This document shows positions 1 through 7,925 of a stretch of 64,000 bases of DNA, piece by piece (positions within the stretch are counted from its first letter, which is position 1; each line of letters opens with the position of its first letter). A program made the position numbers and the translations under genes. Source of the stretch: an uncultured Ferrimonas sp. (GTDB lineage Bacteria; Pseudomonadota; Gammaproteobacteria; Enterobacterales; Shewanellaceae); contig NZ_CANLCI010000024.1 in assembly GCF_947489035.1 (NCBI RefSeq), forward strand, positions 1 through 64,000. The letters are read 5' to 3'. The notes under the pieces were generated by a model. That model had not been told where the DNA came from. It saw nothing but the letters and a program-made list of their open reading frames with translations, and did not search any database.

Positions 1-66
1 ATTCGTCAGCAAGTTGCATAATCAGCCAAGCTCTTTGATATAGCTGTGTTTTCTGGTTTGATTTGA

Positions 67-342
67 TCAACAACGCCTCTTGACTACACTAAGTATTCAA
101 AGTATAAACTTAAATTCACTCATGGTGAGCAATCTATTGAAATACCAGCAAGTTTTATTTTAATAAAAGAGTTGCAAGAAACTGAGCCAACAACACTTTT
201 TATTTGATTAAATGAAAAGATCCAATTGAATTATCACTTCTTCATGGATAATGAAATTGAGTTAGATTTATCACCTTATGACATATGCAGTGAAGTAGAA
301 TTTGGTGTGCTGTTGGAGTTTCTAGAAAACCTAGCTCAATAG
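67..342 (+). pseudogene. broken small ORF, possible integron cassette gene remnant
   Basis: One reading frame stays open from 67 to a TAG at 340-342 except for an in-frame TGA at 205-207. The conceptual product is about 90 residues with an ordinary acidic and hydrophobic mix (for example FMDNEIELDLSPYD after the stop), so both halves look like one former protein. No ATG precedes the stop; the first in-frame ATG is at 244. The stretch is much more AT-rich than the chromosomal genes beyond 1095, as is usual for cassette genes. It lies directly upstream of an attC site, the place where a cassette gene is expected. I do not recognise the family. A short functional product starting at 244 cannot be excluded. 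Confidence 0.35.
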
Positions 343-414
343 TTAAAAAATAGAGTCATCCTTACTCATGAAGGAATACAGGGTCAAATAATTTTAAGCT
401 GTGGTCATAAATTC

Positions 415-515
415 GCATAACAAGTCATTAAAGTAGAAAAAATAACAGTTGGCTTTTTATTCACTCCGTTCACTTATTTTAGCCAACAATTTTTCTCGTC
501 AATCGGGCGTTATGT
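415..515 (+). repeat. integron attC recombination site
   Basis: The left core site GCATAAC (415-421) and right core site GTTATGT (509-515) are inverted copies of each other with one mismatch, fitting the RYYYAAC/GTTRRRY scheme. The left core is followed by AAGTCATTAAAG, close to the usual attC text after the R'' box. The interior folds on itself: GTTGGCT (448-454) pairs perfectly with AGCCAAC (481-487), and AGAAAAA near 434 pairs with TTTTTCT near 491. Length about 100 bp with an imperfect inner stem is typical of attC. The GTTATGT end lies just before the DUF3465 gene, as expected for a cassette junction. Confidence 0.75.
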
Positions 516-536
516 GAATCCAAGGAGTTTGAGCAT

Positions 537-932
537 ATGAAGAGGTTTTTAGTAATCTTAGTGGCAACTCTGTGCCTGATTTCAGTTGGTTCGAAAGCCA
601 ATGATCACAAATTGAAACAGGCATATGAAAACCATCAAAGTGACCTTCAAGTTCAGGGAACAGGCACTGTAATTCGTTTGTTACCCGATGATAATGATGG
701 AAGTCGACATCAAAAATTCATCATAAGACTGAATAGTCAACAAACCTTACTTGTTGCTCACAATATCGATCTTGCGCCTAGGATTCCTAACTTAAGAGTA
801 GGTGATCGAGTTCAGTTTTACGGTGAGTATGAATGGAATAAAAAAGGTGGTGTAATGCACTGGACACACCACGATCCTAACAATAGGCACCCCCATGGTT
901 GGTTAAAGCACAACGGTAAAAAGTACGAGTAA
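537..932 (+). CDS. DUF3465 family secreted protein (integron cassette gene)
   Basis: 131 residues with an N-terminal signal peptide (MKRF, hydrophobic core to about residue 18, probable cleavage after SKA near 21). The mature part has features I recognise from DUF3465: QGTGTVIRLLPDDNDGSRHQ, AHNIDLAPR, a GDRVQFYGEYEWN segment and a C-terminal HWTHHDPNNRHPHGW stretch rich in His and Trp. The family is probably an OB-like periplasmic or secreted protein of unknown role. AAGGAG at 522-527 supports the ATG at 537. The gene starts about 20 bp after an attC junction and is followed by an attC-like fragment, so it sits in one cassette. DUF3465 genes are common in Vibrio-type cassette arrays (family knowledge). 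Function unknown. Confidence 0.8.
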   Translation: MKRFLVILVATLCLISVGSKANDHKLKQAYENHQSDLQVQGTGTVIRLLPDDNDGSRHQKFIIRLNSQQTLLVAHNIDLAPRIPNLRVGDRVQFYGEYEWNKKGGVMHWTHHDPNNRHPHGWLKHNGKKYE

Positions 933-943
933 AAATTCTCATC

Positions 944-977
944 ACAAACAATTTAAGAGTAATTCCCAACGCGTGGT
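944..977 (+). repeat. degenerate or truncated attC-like sequence
   Basis: The segment starting ACAAACAATTTAAGAG and containing CCCAACGCGTGG resembles the left half of Vibrio/Shewanella-type attC repeats. No matching GTTRRRY right half is found before 1060. It lies where the attC of the DUF3465 cassette should be and marks the probable end of the cassette array against hemH. Confidence 0.4.
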
Positions 978-1029
978 GATATAAAAGTAAACTAGCAGTA
1001 TCGTAAATCGTACCACTAACAATTTTAAT

Positions 1030-1063
1030 AAAAACAGCCCACGCATTGCGTGGGCTGTTTTTA
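1030..1063 (-). terminator. bidirectional rho-independent terminator downstream of hemH
   Basis: Stem ACAGCCCACGC / GCGTGGGCTGT with an ATT loop, flanked by A-runs on the left and T-runs on the right, so it can work in both directions. It separates the cassette region from hemH. Confidence 0.85.
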
Positions 1064-1094
1064 TTCATCGGGTTTGCTTAATCAGAAAAATAGA

Positions 1095-2087
1095 CTATTT
1101 CGCCCAATACCCTGCGTGCTGGTTCACCAGTTGTGCCATCATCTCGATGTGGTCGTCGTTGTCATTCAGGCAGGGAACAAAGTGGTATTGTTCGCCACCG
1201 GCTGCGATAAATTCGTTTTTGCCTTCGATCGCCAACTCTTCCAAGGTTTCGAGGCAATCCACCGAAAACGCCGGTGAGATGATGTCGATTTTTGTGATGC
1301 CCTGCTTTGGCAGTGCTTCCAAGGTTTCGTCGGTGTAGGGCTGTAGCCATGGCTCTTTGCCAAAGCGCGATTGGAAACACAGCAGCCATTGATCTTCAGT
1401 TAACCCCAATGCCTGTGCTAACCCCTTGGCGGTGGCTTCGCAGTGATCGCGGTACAGATCGCCTTCGGTGATGTAACGCTCTGGCACACCGTGGAACGAC
1501 ATCAACAGCTTTTGACCACGGCCATGCTCGGCCCAATGGGCTTCAACGCTGTTTTTCAGTGCGCCGATGTAGCTTGGCTCTATGTGGTAATCGCGGATCA
1601 ACCGATATTCTGGCAGTGCACGCTGGCTGGCAAACACTTTGGCTAGGCCATCAACCACGGCGCCGGTGGTGCTGCAGGAGTACTGTGGAAACAGTGGCAA
1701 GATCACCACTTTATCGACCCCTGCTTGTTGCAGCTTGGCTAAGCCTTCTGCCATGCCCGGTTTGCAGTAGGTCATTCCCAGTTCAACGGGGATCACCGCG
1801 CCATGTTGCGCTTCTAGCTTGGCTGCCAAGGCATCCCGTTGTTGCAGGCTGATTGCTTTCAGTGGCGAGCCCTGCTCGGTCCAGATGCTCTGGTAGGCTT
1901 TAGCTACGCGCTTAGGCCGGGTGTTTAAGATGATGCCATGCAGAATCGGCTTCCACTGCCAGCGGGGCAGATCGACCACCCGAGGATCACTCAGAAAATC
2001 TTTTAAGAAACAGCGAACGCACTCTGGCGTTGGCTTACAGGGGGTGCCGAGGTTAACCAACAGCACACCATAACGAGGCTTTGTCAT
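1095..2087 (-). CDS. hemH: ferrochelatase
   Basis: Inserts ferrous iron into protoporphyrin IX, the last step of protohaem synthesis, at the inner membrane. The 330-residue length is normal for bacterial HemH. The N-terminal GVLLVNLGTP motif, the SFHGVPERY segment with the catalytic His near residue 195, and the late SPAFSVDCLETLEEL segment with the conserved Glu are all present. It is the last gene of the minus-strand block, downstream of adk with a terminator between, and is followed by its own hairpin at 1030-1063. The ATG at 2087 has only a weak ribosome site but gives the standard N terminus. Confidence 0.97.
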   Translation of the reverse strand: MTKPRYGVLLVNLGTPCKPTPECVRCFLKDFLSDPRVVDLPRWQWKPILHGIILNTRPKRVAKAYQSIWTEQGSPLKAISLQQRDALAAKLEAQHGAVIPVELGMTYCKPGMAEGLAKLQQAGVDKVVILPLFPQYSCSTTGAVVDGLAKVFASQRALPEYRLIRDYHIEPSYIGALKNSVEAHWAEHGRGQKLLMSFHGVPERYITEGDLYRDHCEATAKGLAQALGLTEDQWLLCFQSRFGKEPWLQPYTDETLEALPKQGITKIDIISPAFSVDCLETLEELAIEGKNEFIAAGGEQYHFVPCLNDNDDHIEMMAQLVNQHAGYWAK

Positions 2088-2148
2088 AGAGGATCAGAGA
2101 CTTATCGAAAATGGTTATCTACGCAGAGCCTAGCACTGGTTCAAATAA

Positions 2149-2176
2149 CAAAAAAGCCCGCCGAAGCGAGCTTTTG
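2149..2176 (-). terminator. terminator after adk
   Basis: AAAAGC-CGC ... GCG-GCTTTT hairpin with a CGAA tetraloop and a T-run on the minus strand, 35 bp downstream of the adk stop. Confidence 0.75.
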
Positions 2177-2210
2177 AAGATTGTGGCAATCACTGCGATA
2201 AAAGCGGCGA

Positions 2211-2900
<690 letters not shown>

Positions 2901-2971
2901 TCACAGGCGGCCTAAATAGTGAAGAGCTAAGCCGTTAGTCTTTGGTCAAAGAACCGCCAGATAAGTTACTT

Positions 2972-3820
2972 TTAGTACAGTAACCCATAGAATTTGCGGC
3001 GATAGCTGCTCGCCACCGGATCCGCACTGCCTAAGGCGTTAATAATATCTAAAAAAGTCACTCGTGCTTGGCCATCGGCCGCGTCTAATTTTTTGCTTAA
3101 TAACGCGAACAATTGCGCCAGTGCTTCTTCGTTTCGCCCCGCCAAATGCTGCGCTTTAGCCAGCGCCACTGCCACTTGTTGATTGTCCGGCTCGGCGTCC
3201 AGTTGCTGTTGTAACGCACGGATCTCTGGGGTGTCAGCAGCTTGTTGCAGCAGGGTTAATTGCGCCACTAGGCTGGTGTATCGGCTGTCTTGATCTTCCA
3301 GCTTCACTTTGGCCAATAAGGCTTCCACCTCTTCGGCCTTTTTTTGCCCTAACAGCGCTTGCGCCAAGCTCAGCAAGGTGTCGGCGTTTTCGTCGCTGGC
3401 CAGTGCATCACGCAGCAGCAGCACCGCCTGATCAAACTCTCCCGCATCCAACAGCGGCAATGCTTGCTCAAGCAGCAGTTGCCACTGGGCAGGCAGATGC
3501 TTAGCCAACATGGTTTCAATCATGGCGGCAGGTTGTGGCCCGGCAAAGCCGTCAACCGGTTGGCCGTTGGCGAGCACCAGTACCGTTGGCAACCCTTGAA
3601 TACGGAAATACTGCGCCAGTTCCATTTGGGTGTCGCAATCCACGTGCGCCAGCACCATGTGATTCGGGTACAGCTGCGCTTGCTGCTGTAGCACGGTGCT
3701 GATCTCGGCGCACTCTGGCATCTGCGCGCTGTGGAAGTTCATCACTACAGGGCGTGATTTACTGGCTTCCACCAACTGCTGAATGTTCTGCGCGTTGGCG
3801 TTAAAAATGTTTTCAGACAT
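2972..3820 (-). CDS. cnoX: thioredoxin-fold co-chaperone CnoX (YbbN)
   Basis: 282 residues from the chosen ATG at 3820 (MSENIF); an in-frame ATG at 3832 would add four residues but has no better ribosome site. A thioredoxin domain occupies residues 1-110 and a TPR-like helical region the rest, ending ASSYRRKFYGLLY as in E. coli YbbN. The usual CxxC position reads SAQMPEC, so only the second cysteine remains, as in E. coli where it is SQHC. The family acts as a chaperedoxin that protects proteins from bleach oxidation and works with GroEL and DnaK. It lies just downstream of htpG, a chaperone context. Confidence 0.9.
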   Translation of the reverse strand: MSENIFNANAQNIQQLVEASKSRPVVMNFHSAQMPECAEISTVLQQQAQLYPNHMVLAHVDCDTQMELAQYFRIQGLPTVLVLANGQPVDGFAGPQPAAMIETMLAKHLPAQWQLLLEQALPLLDAGEFDQAVLLLRDALASDENADTLLSLAQALLGQKKAEEVEALLAKVKLEDQDSRYTSLVAQLTLLQQAADTPEIRALQQQLDAEPDNQQVAVALAKAQHLAGRNEEALAQLFALLSKKLDAADGQARVTFLDIINALGSADPVASSYRRKFYGLLY

Positions 3821-3838
3821 GGGGGGTTCCATAAACTT

Positions 3839-3859
3839 AGCCCCGCACTAGGCGGGGCT
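3839..3859 (-). terminator. hairpin between htpG and cnoX
   Basis: AGCCCCGC / GCGGGGCT perfect 8-bp stem right after the htpG stop. There is no strong T-run on the minus strand, so it may attenuate rather than fully stop transcription into cnoX. Confidence 0.6.
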
Positions 3860-3868
3860 GAAATCGGC

Positions 3869-5770
3869 TTATTTGCTCAGCTGCAGCAGCAAGCTGTTCA
3901 GTTGAGCCACAAACTCTGATGGGTCTTTCAAGCTGCCTCGTTCGGCCAAGGTGGCTTGGGATAGCAGCAAGTTAGCCCATTGGTCGAAACGCTGCTCGTC
4001 TTGCTCGTCGGCCAGCTTCTGCACCAGTGGGTGCTCTAGGTTCAGTTCAAACACTGGGGTTTGCTCTGGCACCTCTTGCCCCATCGCTTCCATCATCTTC
4101 ACCATCTGGCTCGACATGTCGCTGTCGGCAGCCACGATACAAGCTGGTGAATCGGTTAGGCGTTGCGAGACTTTCACCTCTTTTACTTTAGCGCCTAATA
4201 CGGTTTGAAAGCGTTCTAGCATTGGCTTGTGGGTTTCGGCCTGCTTTTCTTGCTCGGCTTTCTCTTCGTCAGACAGATCGTCTAAGCCCAGATCGCCTTT
4301 GGTTACCGACACCAGCGGTTTGCCGTCAAATTCGGTAAGATGCGATACCAGCCATTCGTCGATGCGCTCAGACAGCAGCAACGCTTCAATGCCTTTCTTC
4401 TTCAGCACTTCCAGATGCGGGCTGTTCTTCGCGGCGTTGTAGCTGTCGGCCACGATGTAGTAAATCTTATCCTGACCCTCTTTCATCCGCTCGATGTACT
4501 GGGTCAAGCTTACGTTTTCAGTGCCGCTGTCGTTGTGAGTTGAGGCAAAGCGCAACAGCTTGGCGATCTTCTCTTTGTTGCCCATGTCTTCTGCTGGGCC
4601 CTCTTTCAGGGCGTTACCAAACTGGCTCCAGAAGGTTTGGTACTTGTCTTCGTCTTTGGCCAGTTTGTCCAACATGCTCAGCACTCGCTTGGTGAGTGCG
4701 GTACGCAGCGATTGGGTTACTTTGTTGTCTTGCAGCAGTTCGCGAGACACGTTCAGTGGCAGATCATTCGAGTCGATCAGGCCCTTAACGAAGCGCAGGT
4801 ATTGCGGCAAGAACTGCTCGGCTTCGTCCATGATGAACACGCGCTGTACGTACAGTTTCAAACCGTGCTTGTTGTCGCGGTTCCACATGTCGAATGGGGC
4901 TTTCGATGGGATGTACAGCAGCGAGGTGTACTCTTGCTTGCCTTCCACCTTGTTGTGCGACCAGCTCAGTGCGTCTTCCCAATCGTGGGATACGTGCTTG
5001 TAGAACTCCTGGTACTGTTCGTCGCTGATGTCAGACTTAGATTGAGTCCACAAGGCGGTGGCTTTGTTGGCTGCAGCCCACTGGCCTTCGGTGGCTGGGA
5101 TGGTTTCGCCATCTTGCTCACGCTCGGCTTCGCCTTCTTGCCACATCTCAACCGGGATAGAGATGTGATCAGAATACTTAGCAACGATGGCCTTCAGGCG
5201 GTAGTCGTCTAGGTACTCTTTTTCGTCTTCGTTCAGGTGCAGGATGATGTCAGTACCGCGACCGGCTTTGTCGATGTCGGCGGTGGTGAACTGGCCTTCG
5301 CCGTTGGATTCCCACTGCACGCCTTGGCTGCTGCCTGCGGCACGGGTGTTCACGGTCACTTTGTCGGCAACAATAAAGGCGGAGTAGAAACCCACACCAA
5401 ACTGGCCAATCAACTGTGAATCTTTAGCGGCATCGCCGGACAGGTGCGAGAAAAATTCTGCGGTGCCGGATTTGGCGATGGTACCCAAGTGGTTGATCAC
5501 GTCCTCTTTGGACATGCCAATGCCGTTATCAGAGATGGTTAGGGTACCAGCGTCTTTGTCTACCGACAGGCGCACGCGCAGTTCACCGTCGCCTTCGTAC
5601 AGGTTGGCGTCTGACAGCGCTTTGTAGCGCAGCTTATCGGCGGCGTCGGCCGCGTTAGATACCAGCTCACGCAGGAAGATCTCTTTATTGGAATACAGGG
5701 AGTGGGTTACCAGTTTCAGTAACTGGGCAACTTCTGTCTGAAAACCGTGGGTTTCTTGCTGCACGGACAT
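3869..5770 (-). CDS. htpG: molecular chaperone HtpG (bacterial Hsp90)
   Basis: ATP-dependent cytosolic chaperone that cooperates with DnaK in remodelling clients. The 633 residues are the usual length. The GHKL ATPase domain shows [14 protein letters not shown] (catalytic Glu), the DNGIGM loop and [11 protein letters not shown]; the middle domain contains NVSRELLQ; the C-terminal dimerisation domain follows without a charged linker. AGGAGAAACCC precedes the ATG at 5770. A sigma-32-type promoter lies about 40 bp upstream (5808-5841). Confidence 0.98.
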   Translation of the reverse strand: MSVQQETHGFQTEVAQLLKLVTHSLYSNKEIFLRELVSNAADAADKLRYKALSDANLYEGDGELRVRLSVDKDAGTLTISDNGIGMSKEDVINHLGTIAKSGTAEFFSHLSGDAAKDSQLIGQFGVGFYSAFIVADKVTVNTRAAGSSQGVQWESNGEGQFTTADIDKAGRGTDIILHLNEDEKEYLDDYRLKAIVAKYSDHISIPVEMWQEGEAEREQDGETIPATEGQWAAANKATALWTQSKSDISDEQYQEFYKHVSHDWEDALSWSHNKVEGKQEYTSLLYIPSKAPFDMWNRDNKHGLKLYVQRVFIMDEAEQFLPQYLRFVKGLIDSNDLPLNVSRELLQDNKVTQSLRTALTKRVLSMLDKLAKDEDKYQTFWSQFGNALKEGPAEDMGNKEKIAKLLRFASTHNDSGTENVSLTQYIERMKEGQDKIYYIVADSYNAAKNSPHLEVLKKKGIEALLLSERIDEWLVSHLTEFDGKPLVSVTKGDLGLDDLSDEEKAEQEKQAETHKPMLERFQTVLGAKVKEVKVSQRLTDSPACIVAADSDMSSQMVKMMEAMGQEVPEQTPVFELNLEHPLVQKLADEQDEQRFDQWANLLLSQATLAERGSLKDPSEFVAQLNSLLLQLSK

Positions 5771-5807
5771 GGGTTTCTCCTGAAAAACAGTCGTAAAAAT
5801 TAGTGTC

Positions 5808-5841
5808 TTTCATGAGATGGGGCCAGCATCCGATTTTTCAA
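5808..5841 (-). promoter_or_regulatory. sigma-32 heat-shock promoter of htpG
   Basis: On the minus strand, -35 TTGAAA (5836-5841) and -10 CCCCATCT (5815-5822) are separated by 13 bp. This matches the consensus for RpoH promoters closely. Predicted start of transcription is near 5808, giving a leader of about 38 nt. Confidence 0.8.
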
Positions 5842-5872
5842 TACTCTTTTTACGGCAATCATTACGAGGTGG

Positions 5873-6697
5873 CTAACTATTAGGCGATATGTGCCACAAC
5901 GCGGCATCCGCCAGCACCGACTCTGGCAGTGGGGTAACTTGCAATAACCCATCCCCCAATGGCACTCGACTGGTGCGCTGGTAAGAGGAGCAAGCGCGCC
6001 GCTGCGCTTGATCAATCAAGCGGGTCAGCATCGGAAACGAGGAACCCAAACGCCCCTGATGGTACTGAAACGGATGCCGTTGCCGCTGCAGGTAATCGCG
6101 CATGCGGTCATTCACAAAGGCGGGAATGCCGTTGGCTCGCACGACCGCCTGCGGATGCTGTTGATCGGCAAGCTGCGCGGCACTCAAGCGTTGCTGTACT
6201 CGCTCAAACAGCAGCGGCGTTATCGCTAAGGCACTGCGCAGGTGGCCAATCACTTGCGACAGCGCCTGCAACTGCTTGGGATCGAAATCGCACTGATCGG
6301 GGCCGCGGTGCAGCGTAAGCAAAATATTGCCGGTGTCGCTTGAAAGCACGCTGCCGGTATGAAAATGGCTTTGCAGCTGCTGGCACAGATCGGCCACATC
6401 ACTGTGAGCCCGGCGCAAACGCATGGGGCCATCCAATACCGTCACTTGGTTTGGCTGGCTGTTGGCCAAGCAATACCACGGATCTTGGCGACGGTGGGTT
6501 AAGTAGCGATTCACTGCGGTGCCGCAGATGTCACTGCCGCAGGCAATGGGTAAGGCTGAAGGTTGGCCAAGATGCGCTAACATGCCGCCTGACGCGCCCA
6601 TGCTGTGGCGCAAAAAGTCGAGCCATTGATACCAGCTGCCATCAACGGCGGCGTCAAAGGCGCCTTCAATTACTTCTCCCATCCACTGTTCAGTCAT
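5873..6697 (-). CDS. LuxR-type sensor-like protein lacking the HTH domain
   Basis: 274 residues from the ATG at 6697, chosen because AGGGAAAGTGAG precedes it; a TTG six codons upstream is less likely. The N-terminal and middle parts resemble the PAS-like sensory region of proteobacterial LuxR-family regulators (WLDFLRHSMGASGGMLAHLG, RRQDPWYCLANSQP, LTLHRGPDQCDFD, LSQVIGHLRSALAI). In those proteins a C-terminal GerE/LuxR helix-turn-helix of about 65 residues follows. Here the protein stops right after LLQVTPLPESV, and no HTH-like sequence is found in any frame in the 100 bp before htpG. It may be a stand-alone ligand-binding protein or a truncated regulator. Function unknown. Confidence 0.6.
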   Translation of the reverse strand: MTEQWMGEVIEGAFDAAVDGSWYQWLDFLRHSMGASGGMLAHLGQPSALPIACGSDICGTAVNRYLTHRRQDPWYCLANSQPNQVTVLDGPMRLRRAHSDVADLCQQLQSHFHTGSVLSSDTGNILLTLHRGPDQCDFDPKQLQALSQVIGHLRSALAITPLLFERVQQRLSAAQLADQQHPQAVVRANGIPAFVNDRMRDYLQRQRHPFQYHQGRLGSSFPMLTRLIDQAQRRACSSYQRTSRVPLGDGLLQVTPLPESVLADAALWHISPNS

Positions 6698-6814
6698 CTC
6701 ACTTTCCCTGTGCAAAACGTAAGCAGTTGTTATTGAGGCCTCAACCTAACGGCATCAACCGCCTTAAACAACGCACAAATCTGGGGAATTTCTGGGGATA
6801 AGTTGGGGAAAAGA

Positions 6815-6839
6815 AAAGGCGCCCAAAGGCGCCTTTTTT
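6815..6839. terminator. bidirectional terminator after recR
   Basis: AAGGCGCC / GGCGCCTT stem with a short loop, flanked by A-run and T-run, followed by a second smaller stem CCAATAAA / TTTATTGG (6841-6857). It closes the dnaX-ybaB-recR unit on the minus strand. Confidence 0.8.
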
Positions 6840-6866
6840 ACCAATAAATTTTATTGGTGTTACGGT

Positions 6867-7466
6867 TTAGATGCTGGTTCGGCCACTGAATGACAACGCC
6901 AACGTGGTGCCATCAACGTATTCCAGTTCGCCACCCACCGGCACGCCATGGGCGATGCGGGTTACCTTAACGCCGCAATCGTGGGCGATGTCGGCGATGT
7001 ACTGGGCGGTTGCCTCGCCTTCCACTGTTGGGTTGGTGGCAAGAATGATCTCACTCCACTCCCCTTCCGCTAAGGTGACTTCCAAGGTATCTAAGCCAAT
7101 GTCATCTGGGCCAATGCCGTCAAGCGGCGACAGGTGCCCCATCAACACAAAATACTGACCGCTGTACTGACCAGCCGATTCAATGGCCAGCAGATCTGCG
7201 GGGGATTCCACCACACATAACTGGCCGGATTCGGCGCGCTTGGGGTTAGCACAGATCTGGCACAGCGTCTGCTCGGTAAAGGTACGACATTGTTGGCAGT
7301 GGCCAACGTCGTTCATGGCGCGGCTAACGGATTCACCCAGTTTGCCGCCACCGAGACGATCTCGTTCGAGCAGATGAAACGCCATCCGCTGAGCGGAGCG
7401 AGGACCAACGCCGGGCAAACACTGCAGCGATTTGATCAGCTCATCAACCAGAGGGCTAAATTTCAT
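6867..7466 (-). CDS. recR: recombination mediator RecR
   Basis: 199 residues, standard length. RecR forms a clamp with RecO (and RecF) that loads RecA on SSB-coated gaps. The helix-hairpin-helix [20 protein letters not shown] is near residue 20, the zinc finger is [16 protein letters not shown] (four Cys), and a Toprim domain contains [13 protein letters not shown] and the [13 protein letters not shown] segment. Its ATG overlaps the ybaB stop by one base (TAATG), so the two are translationally coupled in the dnaX-ybaB-recR operon. Confidence 0.98.
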   Translation of the reverse strand: MKFSPLVDELIKSLQCLPGVGPRSAQRMAFHLLERDRLGGGKLGESVSRAMNDVGHCQQCRTFTEQTLCQICANPKRAESGQLCVVESPADLLAIESAGQYSGQYFVLMGHLSPLDGIGPDDIGLDTLEVTLAEGEWSEIILATNPTVEGEATAQYIADIAHDCGVKVTRIAHGVPVGGELEYVDGTTLALSFSGRTSI

Positions 7467-7795
7467 TAGAACGGCATCTTCATGCCTGGTGGCAGTTTCA
7501 TGCCGCCAGTCACTTCAGCCATGTGCTTTTTCTGGTTTTCTTCGATGCGGCGAGCGGCATCGTTGATCGCAGCGGCGATCAAGTCTTCCAGCATCTCTTT
7601 ATCGTCTTCCATTAAGCTTTCGTCGATCTCAACACGGCGCACGTTGTGGGCACCGTTCATGGTGATCTTTACCATGCCAGCGCCGGATTCACCGGTGCAT
7701 TCCATTTTTGCGATCTCTTCTTGGGCCTGCTGCATGCGATCTTGCATCTGCTGCGCCTGCTTCATCAGGTTACCCATTCCGCCTTTACCAAACAT
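7466..7795 (-). CDS. ybaB: YbaB/EbfC family nucleoid-associated protein
   Basis: 109-residue DNA-binding protein that forms dimers shaped like tweezers (family knowledge). The N terminus [20 protein letters not shown], the central GxVKITMNG-type segment and the [11 protein letters not shown] helix are diagnostic. It lies between dnaX and recR as in most gammaproteobacteria and overlaps the recR start. Confidence 0.96.
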   Translation of the reverse strand: MFGKGGMGNLMKQAQQMQDRMQQAQEEIAKMECTGESGAGMVKITMNGAHNVRRVEIDESLMEDDKEMLEDLIAAAINDAARRIEENQKKHMAEVTGGMKLPPGMKMPF

Positions 7796-7925
7796 ATCTG
7801 TGCTCTCTTAACTGCGATGTTCAATGATGGGGGCACATGTTACCTGAACCGTCCCCCCGGACAAGATGTAGATGTTGCGTTTGCTCACGCCTTGTTAGCA
7901 ATTGTGGCCAGCTTGACCCCTGCCA

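Noticed and set aside
877..1068. Minus-strand ORF over the hemH terminator
   Set aside because: Spans the terminator and the 3' end of the DUF3465 gene; no ribosome site.
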